NCBI RefSeq assembly: GCF_008000755.1
Contig: NZ_CP041690.1
Span: 1,861,260-1,925,259 of the forward strand
Origin: Youhaiella tibetensis
Lineage (GTDB): Bacteria; Pseudomonadota; Alphaproteobacteria; Rhizobiales; Devosiaceae
DNA: 64,000 nt
Direction of reading: 5' to 3'
How positions within the stretch are numbered: position 1 is the first letter of the stretch; every line of letters starts with the position of its first letter. Made by a program: the position numbers and the translations under genes. Of the stretch, positions 24,746 to 34,514 are shown piece after piece. The notes beneath the pieces were generated by a model. The model saw only the letters and a program-made list of their open reading frames with translations, was not told the DNA's origin and made no database searches.

Positions 24746-24780
24746 GGTGCCGCGGTAACTCCCGCCGCGGCACCTTCTTC
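24746..24780 (+). terminator. Intercistronic hairpin after binding-protein gene
   Basis: GGTGCCGCGG (24746-24755) and CCGCGGCACC (24765-24774) form a perfect 10-bp stem with a 9-base loop, followed by TTCTTCC. It sits between the binding protein and the first permease. As in many importer operons it probably causes partial termination or protects the upstream mRNA, so the receptor is made in excess. Confidence 0.7.
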
Positions 24781-24800
24781 CAAGAGGCGAGGCTTCCATA

Positions 24801-25763
24801 TTGCTCAGCTACATCCTACGGCGCGTGCTGCTGCTCATACCGATGGCCCTGGTGATCAGTTTCCTGGTCTATCTCGGCCTCGAGATCACTCCCGGCGACC
24901 CGGTTTCCTACATGATCCCTCCGGACATGTACGGAAGCATGGACCCCGAGCGGCTCCAGGCGCTGCGTGAATCACTGGGACTAGGCCAACCCTTTATCGT
25001 GCGCTACGGCATCTGGCTGTGGGGCGTGCTGCACGGCAATTTCGGTTACTCGATGTCGGGTGGCGTTCCGATCTCCACCATCGTCGCCGACCGCCTTCCG
25101 GCAACGATCGAGCTCTCAGGCATCGCCCTCGTGCTCTCCACAATCGTCGGCTGCGTGCTCGGCACCATCAGCGCGCTCCGTCGCGGCTCCGGCACCGACA
25201 ACAGCCTGACCGTGGTGGGCATGCTCGGCGTCTCTATCCCCGAATTCTTCTTCGGCCTCGTCGCCATCCTCATCTTCGCGCTCAACTTGCAATGGCTGCC
25301 GGTAGGCGGCCGCACGCTGCCTGGCTACGTCACCTTCTGGGATCGACTGCCGCATCTGGTGATGCCGGCGCTGGTCCTCTCGGTGACCATGACCGCCGGC
25401 GTCATGCGATATGCGCGCTCCTCGATGCTGGATTCGCTCAACAAGGAATTCATCCGCACCGCCCGCTCCAAGGGCCTGCCCGAATGGCGCGTCAACCTGC
25501 TGCACGGCTTTCGCGTGGCGCTGACCCCGGTGATCGTCCTCATCGGCTTCCGCCTGCCGGTACTGATCGGCGGCTCGGTGGTCATCGAGCAGGTGTTCCA
25601 GTGGCCCGGCATCGGCAACGAATTCGTCGCCGCCGTGCGCTCGCAGGACTATCCGCTGGTGATGATGATCGCGCTGCTCTCGGTGGTCGCCGTGCTGCTC
25701 GCCAGCCTCATCGTCGACGTCCTGACCGCGCTGATCGATCCGCGCGTCCGCCTGGGCCGGTGA
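24801..25763 (+). CDS. Dpp/Opp-type ABC permease, B subunit
   Basis: A 320-aa inner-membrane permease. The N-terminal SYILRRVLLLIPMALVIS helix and LGLEITPGDPV motif are typical of DppB. About six helices follow, with the EAA-like loop FIRTARSKGLPEWRV and the terminal VIEQVFQWPGIGNEFV motif. It forms the channel with the C subunit encoded ten bases downstream. The start is TTG at 24801 with GAGGCGAGG upstream; the family's N-terminus begins here, so a later ATG would remove the first helix. Confidence 0.92.
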   Translation: MLSYILRRVLLLIPMALVISFLVYLGLEITPGDPVSYMIPPDMYGSMDPERLQALRESLGLGQPFIVRYGIWLWGVLHGNFGYSMSGGVPISTIVADRLPATIELSGIALVLSTIVGCVLGTISALRRGSGTDNSLTVVGMLGVSIPEFFFGLVAILIFALNLQWLPVGGRTLPGYVTFWDRLPHLVMPALVLSVTMTAGVMRYARSSMLDSLNKEFIRTARSKGLPEWRVNLLHGFRVALTPVIVLIGFRLPVLIGGSVVIEQVFQWPGIGNEFVAAVRSQDYPLVMMIALLSVVAVLLASLIVDVLTALIDPRVRLGR

Positions 25764-25772
25764 GGAATATCC

Positions 25773-26711
25773 ATGACTGACAACACCATCACCCAACGCC
25801 GCCGCACCCGTCTCGACCGGCAGTTCGACCAGATCCGCGCCCGCGAGGAAGCGGGGCTCAACAGCCACGCCAGGGGCTCGCGCTTCGTGCGCAAGTTCAT
25901 GAACAACAAGCTGGCCGTGTTCGGGCTCGTCGTCTTCGCCATCATCGTCCTGGCCTCGATCCTGGCGCCGATCCTGACGCCCTGGGATCCCCAGAAGATC
26001 AACCTGCGCGCCATCCTCAAGCCGCCTTCCTGGGAGCACTGGTTCGGCACCGACAAGACCGGCCGCGACGTCTTCGCGCGCGTGCTCTACGGCGGCCAGA
26101 TCTCGATCCTGGTCGGCCTGGGCAGCGCGGTGGCCTCGGCGATCATCGGGGTCGTCATCGGCTGCTACACGGCCTATGTGGGCGGCTGGCTCGACACCAT
26201 CGCCATGCGCGTCTCCGAGATCTTCATGTCGTTCCCGCAGATCATCCTGGTGCTGCTGCTGGTGGCCATTGCCGGCCAGTCGCTGGCTAACCTGATGATC
26301 ATCTTCATCCTGACCGGCTGGGGCGGCATCTATCGGCTCGCGCGCGCCCGCATGCTGTCGCTGCGCGAGGAAGAATACGTGCAGGCGCTACGCAGCTTCG
26401 GGCTATCGACCCCGCTCATCGCCTTCAAGCACATCCTGCCCAACGCGCTCGGGCCGATCATGGTCAACGTGACGCTGAGCACGGCGGCCTTCATCCTTCA
26501 GGAAGCCGGCCTGAGTTTCCTTGGCCTGGGCGTGCCGATGGGTACTCCGACCTGGGGCAACACCCTCAACGTCGCGCAGGACCTTCGCGTGCTGCAGAAC
26601 AATTGGTGGATGTGGCTGCCGGTGGGCGCGGTGATCTCGCTCTTCGTGCTCTCGGTCAACTTCATCGGCGACGGCCTGCGCGACGCCACCGACCCGACCC
26701 AGCAGGGATAA
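25773..26711 (+). CDS. Dpp/Opp-type ABC permease, C subunit
   Basis: A 312-aa inner-membrane permease of the DppC type. A cytoplasmic N-terminal stretch with FVRKFMNNKLAVFGL precedes the first helix, and then comes the OppC-like FGTDKTGRDVFARVLYG segment. The EAA loop is EEYVQALRSFGLSTPL, and the end is ILQEAGLSFLGLGVP and NFIGDGLRDATDP. GAGGA lies just before the ATG. It pairs with the B subunit. Confidence 0.92.
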   Translation: MTDNTITQRRRTRLDRQFDQIRAREEAGLNSHARGSRFVRKFMNNKLAVFGLVVFAIIVLASILAPILTPWDPQKINLRAILKPPSWEHWFGTDKTGRDVFARVLYGGQISILVGLGSAVASAIIGVVIGCYTAYVGGWLDTIAMRVSEIFMSFPQIILVLLLVAIAGQSLANLMIIFILTGWGGIYRLARARMLSLREEEYVQALRSFGLSTPLIAFKHILPNALGPIMVNVTLSTAAFILQEAGLSFLGLGVPMGTPTWGNTLNVAQDLRVLQNNWWMWLPVGAVISLFVLSVNFIGDGLRDATDPTQQG

Positions 26712-26716
26712 CGCTC

Positions 26717-27716
26717 ATGGCTCAGAACCACGACGTCGCCCTGACGGTAAACGGGCTGAAAACCTTCATGTACACCAACAAGCGCTGCAACAAGGCGGTG
26801 AACGGTGTCTCGTTCCAGATCAAGAAGGGCAAGACCCTGTGCATCGTGGGCGAAAGCGGCTGCGGCAAGAGCGTCACTGCCTCGGCGGTAATGCAGCTCC
26901 TGCCCACGCTCTCGCGCATCGAGGAAGGCGAGATCATCTATCACGCCGATCGCGGTGACATCCGCATCGACCAGCTCCCCCGCAACGGCCGCCAGATGCG
27001 CGCCATTCGCGGGGCCGAGATGGCCATGATCTTCCAGGATCCGATGACGGCGCTGAACCCGGTCTACACGGTCGGCTTCCAGATCATCGAGAACCTCAAG
27101 TACCACACGGCGCTCAAGGGCCGGCTGCTCAGGGACAAGGCCATCGACCTGCTGCGCTCGATGGGCATTCCGCTGCCGGAGCGGCGCGTCGACGAATTCC
27201 CGCACCGCTATTCGGGCGGCATGCGCCAGCGCGCCATGATCGCCATGGCCATGGCCTGCAACCCCAAGATCCTGATCGCCGACGAGCCGACCACGGCCCT
27301 CGATGTCACCATCCAGGCGCAGATCTTCGAACTCATGGACCGTCTCAAGAAAGAGCACGGCACCGCCATCATGCTGATCACCCACGACATGGGCGCGGTG
27401 GCCGAACTGGCTGACGACGTGGCCGTGATGTACATGGGCAATATCGTGGAAGCGGGCAATGTCGACGAGGTGCTGCGCAATCCCGTCCATCCCTATACGC
27501 GCGCCCTCCTGGCCTCGATCCCCGTGCTCGGCCGCGGCAGGAACCAGGACATCCAGGCCATTCCCGGCTCGACGCCCGACCCGTTCGACCGCCCGACCGG
27601 CTGCCAGTTCGCGCCTCGCTGCGCCTTTGCCAGCGATGTCTGCGCCGCCATGCCGGACGAGACCTTCGTCACCGATACCCACCGCGTCATGTGCTGGCGC
27701 TACGAGGAGTTCGCCC

Positions 27717-27733
<17 letters not shown>
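26717..27733 (+). CDS. Dpp/Opp-type ABC ATPase, D subunit
   Basis: A 338-aa ATPase with Walker [10 protein letters not shown]-loop [11 protein letters not shown], signature [12 protein letters not shown], Walker [13 protein letters not shown] and H-loop LITHDMGAV. The C-terminus has the oligopeptide-transporter domain with [20 protein letters not shown], whose Cys residues resemble the iron-sulphur-binding pattern reported for DppD/OppD proteins. The frame extends upstream to 26603 only as a shadow. The ATG at 26717 lies five bases after the permease stop. Confidence 0.92.
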
Positions 27734-28751
<1,018 letters not shown>

Positions 28752-28773
28752 GCCTCCATTCCTGGAGCCATTG

Positions 28774-29700
28774 ATGCCTGCCTTCGCTATCAAGAACATC
28801 ACCGGTGTGATCCCGGCGATGGTGACCACGTTCGATGAGAACGAGAACTTCGACGAGGCGCGCATGCGCGCCGCGGTGCGCTTCCTCATCGACAGGAAGG
28901 TGCACGGCCTCTACCTCACCGGCAGCACCGGCGAGAGCTTCATGATGTCGCCCGAGGAGCGCAAGCGCGTCGTCGAAGTCGTGGTCGACGAGACCGCCGG
29001 CCGCATCCCGCTCATGGCCCATGTCGGCGCCATCAGCACCAAGCTGACCGTAGAACTGGCCCAGCATGCAGAGGAAGCCGGCATCGACGCCATTTCCTCG
29101 GTGCCGCCCTTCTACTGGGGCTTCTCGCAGGACCAGGTCTACAATTACTACAGCGACGTTACCGGCTCCACGAGCCTGCCGATGATCGCCTACAACGTGC
29201 CGCTGGCCGGTCTCTTCGGCTTCGACATGATCAAGCGCCTCTCGACCATCAAGGGGCTGGCCGGCATCAAGTACACCGCCACCACCCATTTCGAGATCAT
29301 GCGGATCAAGGAAGAAATCTCGAAGGACTTCATCGTCTATTCGGGCGCTGACGAAATGGCGATGTCGGGCTTGAGCTTCGGCGCCGACGGCATCATCGGC
29401 TCGTTCTACAACCTCATTCCGGAAGTCTTCATCGCGCTCGACGCGGCCGTGAAGGCTGGCGACATGGAAGCGGCCAGGCAGTTCCAGGAAACTGCCAATG
29501 CCATCATTTTCTTTTCGCTGCCGCGCAACCCGATCGCCGCCATCAAGCGCGGCATGGCCTGGATGGGCGCCGATGCCGGCCTCTGCCGCAGCCCCTTCGG
29601 CAATTTCGACAAAGCGGGCGAAGAGGAACTCAAGGCCGGGTTCCGCAAGCTTAAGGCCGAACGCAAGCTCGAAGGCGTCGCCTTCCTCGACGCGATCTGA
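28774..29700 (+). CDS. N-acetylneuraminate-lyase-like DHDPS-family aldolase
   Basis: A 308-aa class I aldolase of the DapA/NanA family. GSTGESF lies at residues 50-56, Tyr140 is in YNVP and the Schiff-base Lys166 is in GIKYT. It resembles NanA more than DapA: HGLYLTGSTGESF, LMAHVGAISTK, GADGIIGSFYN and LCRSPFG all have close NanA counterparts. NanA cleaves sialic acid to N-acetylmannosamine and pyruvate. Related lyases act on other 2-keto-3-deoxy sugar acids, so the exact substrate is open. CTGGAG precedes the ATG. It is the first enzyme after the importer genes. Confidence 0.82.
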   Translation: MPAFAIKNITGVIPAMVTTFDENENFDEARMRAAVRFLIDRKVHGLYLTGSTGESFMMSPEERKRVVEVVVDETAGRIPLMAHVGAISTKLTVELAQHAEEAGIDAISSVPPFYWGFSQDQVYNYYSDVTGSTSLPMIAYNVPLAGLFGFDMIKRLSTIKGLAGIKYTATTHFEIMRIKEEISKDFIVYSGADEMAMSGLSFGADGIIGSFYNLIPEVFIALDAAVKAGDMEAARQFQETANAIIFFSLPRNPIAAIKRGMAWMGADAGLCRSPFGNFDKAGEEELKAGFRKLKAERKLEGVAFLDAI

Positions 29701-29707
29701 GGCGGCG

Positions 29708-30172
29708 ATGAAACTCGTTCCGCTGACGCCCGGCGCCGCCGAACCCTTCGCCTATTCTGTCCGAGCCATCGGAGGGAAGGCTACAGAGGCGCCACTGGTT
29801 GCAGAGGTTGGAGACGTGCCCGGTCGGCACGTCTTTACGGTGCTTGCACCACAACCTGTGCCGCCCGATGCGATCGAACTCACCTTTCTCGAGCGACACC
29901 CTCATTCCACCCAGACGTTCCTGCCGATCAAGGTTGGGCGCTGGTTGGTCGTCGTTGCCCCGAAATTGCCCACCGGCGCGCCCGACCTAGATGGTGTGGA
30001 GGCTTACCTCGCTGGGCCGGGCGATGCCATCTGCATAGCCCGGGACGCCTGGCACGCCGGGCTGACCGTGCTCGACGAACCGGCAGAGGTCGGAATGCTG
30101 ATGTGGCGCTCTGACAAGGGCGACGACGGCGTCGTCTTCAATCTCGACAAGCCTATCCGGCTTAAGATCTGA
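29708..30172 (+). CDS. Ureidoglycolate-lyase (AllA)-like cupin protein
   Basis: A 154-aa protein of the AllA family. It contains the ERHPHSTQTFLPI motif, a central strand GRWLVVVAP, the region FN-terminal to GPGDAICIARDAWHAG, and a final VVFNLDKPIRL. AllA releases urea from ureidoglycolate, but catabolic clusters carry relatives of unknown function. Here it follows the NanA-like lyase by seven bases, so it may act on a downstream product or be an epimerase-like auxiliary. No other allantoin genes are present in the window. Confidence 0.8.
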   Translation: MKLVPLTPGAAEPFAYSVRAIGGKATEAPLVAEVGDVPGRHVFTVLAPQPVPPDAIELTFLERHPHSTQTFLPIKVGRWLVVVAPKLPTGAPDLDGVEAYLAGPGDAICIARDAWHAGLTVLDEPAEVGMLMWRSDKGDDGVVFNLDKPIRLKI

Positions 30173-30274
30173 GAGACGGGAGCGCTTTTAAGTCGCTTTA
30201 TAAACGGCGTTTTTCTTCTGGCGGTACCTTGCATCCGTGATGAACTCCCGAAATATGCGCGGGTCTATTCTTGC

Positions 30275-30499
30275 TTGGATATCGAAGTGACCGATTCTAC
30301 GACTAAGCGGGTTGCCAGCAACTCGTACGAAAAGAAAGCCCGCGCGACACTGCTCCTGGCGCTTGTTGCCTCGGCCGCCGGGGGCGGGTGCACGACCCTG
30401 GGCACAGGGACCTCTACGTCGCCGCTTCTGGAGGATAACATGCCTTCCTCGCTCATCGAGCGCAGCGACACTCCCAAGCCGGTACAGATTTACGTCTAA
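30275..30499 (+). CDS. Small hypothetical protein, possible lipoprotein (doubtful)
   Basis: A 74-aa ORF from a TTG (a GTG at 30287 is an alternative). It has a basic stretch KKARAT, a hydrophobic run LLLALVASAA and then GGGCTTLGTGTSTS, which resembles a lipoprotein cleavage region although the -3 residue does not fit the lipobox. The rest is polar. There is no strong ribosome-binding site. It could be a real cell-envelope peptide or chance; I do not recognise a family. Confidence 0.25.
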   Translation: MDIEVTDSTTKRVASNSYEKKARATLLLALVASAAGGGCTTLGTGTSTSPLLEDNMPSSLIERSDTPKPVQIYV

Positions 30500-30544
30500 T
30501 TCGACGAACCGACGCCGCTAGTGTTTCGTATTGCGAGACGCGCG

Positions 30545-30558
30545 TTCCTTTACAGGAA
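30545..30558. promoter_or_regulatory. TTCCT-TTAC-AGGAA palindrome, candidate IclR operator
   Basis: Perfect 5-bp arms with a 4-base spacer, flanked by GCGC on both sides, 50 bases before the aminotransferase ATG. IclR-family operators often contain a TTCC/GGAA palindrome, and an IclR gene lies at the other end of the aminotransferase gene. Assignment is by position and shape only. Confidence 0.4.
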
Positions 30559-30607
30559 ATGCGCGTTTTGCTTCCCTTCAGGCGACATTGCGATGGAGGG
30601 TTCGCCG

Positions 30608-31918
30608 ATGGGCGAGAAACTGAATTTCGATAGATCGGCCAAGGTTATTGCGGAGAACTCCAGGTTCGTGGCGGGCGGGGTTAACTCCAACTTCCGTCTC
30701 GGAATGCAGCCGGGGCCGCTCGTCTTCGAACGCGGGGAGGGGCCCTACCTCTTCGACGTCGATGGCAACCGCCTGATCGACTACTATTGTGGAATGGGCG
30801 CAATGGTCCTCGGCCACAATCCCCTGGGCGTGCGCCAGGCGGTCAAAGATCAGGTCGATCGAGGCATTCTCTTTGCGGGGCAGGCGCCCATCGAGTTCGA
30901 AGCCGCCCGCATCATCTGCGAGCGCATCCCTTCGGCCGAGCGCATTCGCTTCGGCTCATCTGGCTCGGAGGTAGCGCAGGCAGCGATGCGCCTTGCACGG
31001 GCCGCCACCGGCCGTCGAACGATCGTCAAGTTCGAAGGCCATTACCACGGTTGGTTCGACAATATCCTCTGGTCCACCGCGCCCGCACTCGATGTGGCAG
31101 GGCCGGAAGGGGCACCCACGGCCGTTGGTGGGAGCAAGGGGCAGGATCCGTCCGAAGCGGCTGGCCTTTCGATCCTGGGCTGGAACGATTTGGCTGCCGT
31201 GGAGGCCCGCCTCGCCAAGGGTGACGTGGCTGCAGTTTTCATGGAAGCGGCAATGTGCAATCAGGGCGCAATCTCCCCGGCACCGGGATATCTCGAGGGC
31301 GTCCAGGCGGCTTGTCGCAAGCACGGTACGCTTCTGATCTTCGATGAGGTAATCACCGGCTTCCGCCTAGGGCAGGGCGGTGCCCAGAAGCTCTTCGGCG
31401 TGACGCCCGATATCTCCATCTTCGCCAAGGCTATTGCCAACGGTTTTCCGGTTGCCGCGATCGCCGGTCGCGCCGACCTGATCGACATGTTCGCCACCGG
31501 CGGCGTTTTGCATGGTGGAACGTTCAACGCGCAGCCCGTCGCGATGGCAGCGATGATCGGAACCCAACAGGGCCTCACGGGCGAGCACCACGAGCGCACT
31601 TCCGTTTTCGGTGATCGTCTCCAGGCTGGCATCCGCGATATCCTCAAGGAGGCAGGTATCAAGGCCCAGGTTACCGGCTTCCCTTTGATGTTCCATGTTG
31701 CCTTCGGCTTGGAGGCTCCGGCCCGTAACTATCGTGAGATGGCCCGGTCCGACAAGAAAGGCTACAGCCTCTTCGCGCTCGCGTTGCTCCAAAGAGGCGT
31801 GCGCGTGCTTGAACGCGGTGCCTGGTTCGTCTCCTCCGAACATAAAGATGACGTGGTCGACGCCACCCTTGAAGTCGTCCGCGATGCTGCCCGTGAGGTC
31901 GCCCCCAAAATCGGCTGA
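30608..31918 (+). CDS. Class III aminotransferase (glutamate-1-semialdehyde-aminomutase-like)
   Basis: A 436-aa PLP enzyme. It contains the substrate-loop FRLGMQPGPLVFERGEGPYL, FGSSGSEVAQAA for phosphate binding, FEGHYHGWFD, the PLP Asp in LLIFDEVITGFR and the PLP Lys274 in FAKAIANGFP. The family includes GSAM and many catabolic or biosynthetic transaminases. A catabolic role is likelier here because the gene is paired with an IclR regulator and not with haem genes. GGAGGG at 30595-30600 supports the ATG at 30608; an ATG at 30593 is possible. Confidence 0.87.
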   Translation: MGEKLNFDRSAKVIAENSRFVAGGVNSNFRLGMQPGPLVFERGEGPYLFDVDGNRLIDYYCGMGAMVLGHNPLGVRQAVKDQVDRGILFAGQAPIEFEAARIICERIPSAERIRFGSSGSEVAQAAMRLARAATGRRTIVKFEGHYHGWFDNILWSTAPALDVAGPEGAPTAVGGSKGQDPSEAAGLSILGWNDLAAVEARLAKGDVAAVFMEAAMCNQGAISPAPGYLEGVQAACRKHGTLLIFDEVITGFRLGQGGAQKLFGVTPDISIFAKAIANGFPVAAIAGRADLIDMFATGGVLHGGTFNAQPVAMAAMIGTQQGLTGEHHERTSVFGDRLQAGIRDILKEAGIKAQVTGFPLMFHVAFGLEAPARNYREMARSDKKGYSLFALALLQRGVRVLERGAWFVSSEHKDDVVDATLEVVRDAAREVAPKIG

Positions 31919-31927
31919 TCGGAAGGC

Positions 31928-32764
31928 TCAGATCCGGCGGTTCCCTGCCGCCGGATCTTCATGCGCGGCAATTGCACCGTTGCCGCGCTTTCCGGCATTG
32001 GTCTTGAAGTTGAAGTCTACTTCAATGAGTGCCTGCTTGATTTCCTCACCCAGCGCCGGGGTATAGCGGGTAGCAGGTACGGACACACTCACGGCCGCCA
32101 CGACGCGTCCGTCGATGAAGACCGGTACGCCGATGCACACCACGCCATCATCGTTTTCCTCGAGGTCAAACGCCACTCGCTCGTGCCGAACCTCTTCAAT
32201 CAGCGCAGCCAAGGTTTCCCGCGTTATCCCTGATCTGGTGGTCGTGCGCGACTTGAGATTGGCGCGATGAACCAGTGCTTCGCGGTGGGGGGCGGTCAAC
32301 TGCGCGACGATGGCCCGACCGAGCGCCGTCGAATGAAAGGTGTCCCGCGTACCAGCCGGCACGCGCCATGCCAGCGGCCGCTGCGCTTCCAATACCGCGA
32401 CGTAGTAGACGAACTGTCCTTCGAGCACGCCAAGGTTGATCGTTTCGTTGAATTTGGAATGCAGCGCCTTCATCAACGGCAGAGTCAGCATCTTGATGTC
32501 TTCCTGGCGCGCGTTGCGGCTGAGGTAGGCCATCTGGCTGGTCAGGTAATAGTCGCTGCTATCGGTCAACTGGTTCACGTATCCAAGGCCCACCAGCGTC
32601 TGGAGAATGCGGAACAGCGTCCCCTTGGGAAGGGCCGTCTCTTTGGCGATCTGTCGCAAGGGGGCCGGCTCGGCCATGTCAGCCATGATCTCGAGCACAT
32701 GGAACGCCTTCACGAGCACGCCGATCGCGCTATCCTCGCGTTCCTTGCCTTCTGACTGGCCCAA
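31928..32764 (-). CDS. IclR-family transcriptional regulator
   Basis: A 278-aa regulator. The N-terminal winged helix (PLRQIAKETALPKGTLFRIL) is followed by an IclR effector domain with HSTALGRAIVAQL and DDGVVCIGVPVFID. It is convergent with the class III aminotransferase gene, which is its likely target. The last codons before the stop are also the arms of a strong terminator-like hairpin (31931-31957), so the C-terminal tail composition is partly fixed by that structure. Confidence 0.9.
   Translation of the reverse strand: MGQSEGKEREDSAIGVLVKAFHVLEIMADMAEPAPLRQIAKETALPKGTLFRILQTLVGLGYVNQLTDSSDYYLTSQMAYLSRNARQEDIKMLTLPLMKALHSKFNETINLGVLEGQFVYYVAVLEAQRPLAWRVPAGTRDTFHSTALGRAIVAQLTAPHREALVHRANLKSRTTTRSGITRETLAALIEEVRHERVAFDLEENDDGVVCIGVPVFIDGRVVAAVSVSVPATRYTPALGEEIKQALIEVDFNFKTNAGKRGNGAIAAHEDPAAGNRRI
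31931..31957 (+). terminator. Terminator hairpin overlapping the IclR C-terminal codons
   Basis: GATCCGGCGG and CCGCCGGATC form a perfect 10-bp stem with a 7-base loop, 12 bases past the aminotransferase stop, followed by TTCAT. It lies inside the last nine codons of the convergent IclR gene and abuts its stop codon. Probably terminates the aminotransferase transcript, perhaps both. Confidence 0.65.
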
Positions 32765-32849
32765 GTTTGCCTCCCGACTGGTGAATGCTGGGAAGGTTGC
32801 GCGATCTTAGGGAAGGCGTCAACGGGTTTCGCTAAGCGATCCAGCCATC

Positions 32850-34514
32850 TCACATGGCAGAACGATCCGCCGATACACGTCCAGCCTGAACGTTGATTAC
32901 CCGGTCGTAGTTTGCCGGAACCTGGGCGTGGGTGATGACGATTGTGGTCTTGCCGGCCGTGATCCGGGGGAGGTCGGCAAGGAAAGCGGATTCCGTTTCT
33001 GCGTCGAGGCCGCTGGTAGGTTCATCGAGCACGATGACCGAGGCGTTCGAGAGCAGGGTGCGGGCAAGGCACATCCGGCGGGCCTGGCCGGACGAAAGCG
33101 TCTTGCCGGCTTCGCCCAGCATAGTGTCGAGCGCACGGGGCAGGGAGCGGACGAAGTCGCCCAGGTGCACCGCATCCAGAGCCTGCCAGAGCGCTTCGTC
33201 GCTGGCATCGTTCCGGCCGATGAGCAGGTTGGCGCGGATAGTGTCGTGGAAGACTGGGGCGTCCTGGGTCATTAGCGCCACGCGCCGACGCAGGTCGGCC
33301 AACGCCACCGTACGGATGTCCACGCCGTTAAGGCGCACCCGACCGGCCTGGGGATCCACCAGCCGCAGCAGCAATTGCGCGATCGTCGACTTGCCAGAAC
33401 CGCTCGGTCCACGGATCGCCACGCAACTGCCATCGGCGATGCCGAGGTTCACCCGCGACAGCACCCGTCGCCCCGGCCCATAGCCGAAGCTAACCCCTTC
33501 GAGGCTCATTGCGCCGCCGTCAGGGATGGGGCGGGGGGCGCCGGGATCGGTCACAGCGGGTTCCATCGTGGCAAGCTCCTGCAGGCGCTCAGCTGCGGCC
33601 GCCGCGCTTGCGAGACGTGCCGCGCTGCGCACGAGCATCGCGCAGGCTTCAAAACTGGCGATCACCGCCAGCAGTAGGCCTGCCATCAACGGTCCGCCGA
33701 TACTGCCGGCTTCCAGGGCGGCGAGCCCCGCCACGAGCGTACCAATGGTCGCAATCGCCATCGAGCCTTGTACTGCGCCGGCAGCGAGCGTGCCGTGAAA
33801 GCCCAGCCTGCGGCGCGCCCGCGCGAGATCCCCTGCCGCCGCCTCGATCTGGTCGCGGGCACTTTGGGTTTCGCCGAAGATCACGAGGTCCTGCTGTCCC
33901 TCGATGCTATCGAGCGCGACACCGCGCAGGCGCCCACTCGCGGCCACGACCTCGGCGCCGGTGCGCCGCGAGGCTGCCACCAGAAGCACCGGCACCCCGA
34001 TTGCTGCGCCAGCAAAAGCGAGCGCGTAGACCAGCGCTGCCCCGGGCAGCAGGAAAGCCAGCAGCGTCGTCATTGCGACTCCCGCGAGCACTGCCGTGCT
34101 GATGGGGCCCAGCGCCACCAGGAACACCGTGTCGAGCGCCTCGACGTCACCCAGCAGGCGGCTCACCAGGTCGCCGCGTCCAAGCCGCCGGCCAAGAGGG
34201 GCCAAGGGGAAGAGTCTGGCGAATAGCCACTGGCGCAGGTCGGAAAGCAGCTTGAGCGTGGCGTCGTGGCCCGAGAGCTTCTCTCCGTAGCGCGAAAGGA
34301 TGCGGATGAAGGACAGGCCACGCACGCCAGCCGAGGGCGCAAAAAGATTGAATGCGGCGCCTGCCGTGCTCAGCGCGGCTGCCGTCAGGAACCAGCCCGA
34401 TAGGCCGAGCAGCGCCGTGCCGGCTGCAAGCGTTACGAGCGAGAGCACGAGGGTCAGCGTCAGCGGCCCTTTCAGGCGCACGAAGAGCGGCAGGAATGCG
34501 AAAATGGCCCTCAT
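32850..34514 (-). CDS. cydC: Thiol reductant ABC exporter, CydC subunit
   Basis: A 554-aa half-transporter: an N-terminal six-helix exporter domain (GLSGWFLTAAALS in helix 2) and an ATPase domain with Walker A GPSGSGKST, Q-loop LMTQDAPVFHDT, signature LSSGQARRMCLARTL, Walker B VIVLDEPTSGLD and H-loop ITHAQ. CydDC exports glutathione and cysteine to the periplasm and is needed to assemble cytochrome bd. The ATG overlaps the cydD stop (ATGA). Confidence 0.92.
   Translation of the reverse strand: MRAIFAFLPLFVRLKGPLTLTLVLSLVTLAAGTALLGLSGWFLTAAALSTAGAAFNLFAPSAGVRGLSFIRILSRYGEKLSGHDATLKLLSDLRQWLFARLFPLAPLGRRLGRGDLVSRLLGDVEALDTVFLVALGPISTAVLAGVAMTTLLAFLLPGAALVYALAFAGAAIGVPVLLVAASRRTGAEVVAASGRLRGVALDSIEGQQDLVIFGETQSARDQIEAAAGDLARARRRLGFHGTLAAGAVQGSMAIATIGTLVAGLAALEAGSIGGPLMAGLLLAVIASFEACAMLVRSAARLASAAAAAERLQELATMEPAVTDPGAPRPIPDGGAMSLEGVSFGYGPGRRVLSRVNLGIADGSCVAIRGPSGSGKSTIAQLLLRLVDPQAGRVRLNGVDIRTVALADLRRRVALMTQDAPVFHDTIRANLLIGRNDASDEALWQALDAVHLGDFVRSLPRALDTMLGEAGKTLSSGQARRMCLARTLLSNASVIVLDEPTSGLDAETESAFLADLPRITAGKTTIVITHAQVPANYDRVINVQAGRVSADRSAM

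Larger units (their letters stand above)
30173..30607. other. 435-base gap with one doubtful small ORF and a palindrome
   Basis: The region between the AllA-like gene and the aminotransferase is less GC-rich than its surroundings. It holds a weak 74-aa ORF (30275-30499), the palindrome at 30545-30558 and the ribosome-binding site of the aminotransferase (GGAGGG, 30595-30600). No clear terminator for the importer operon was found, and no RNA gene was recognised. Confidence 0.5.

Noticed and set aside
23068-24783. 571-aa open frame antisense to the permuted binding protein
   Set aside because: High-GC shadow frame; the plus strand has a signal peptide, a ribosome-binding site and clear family motifs.
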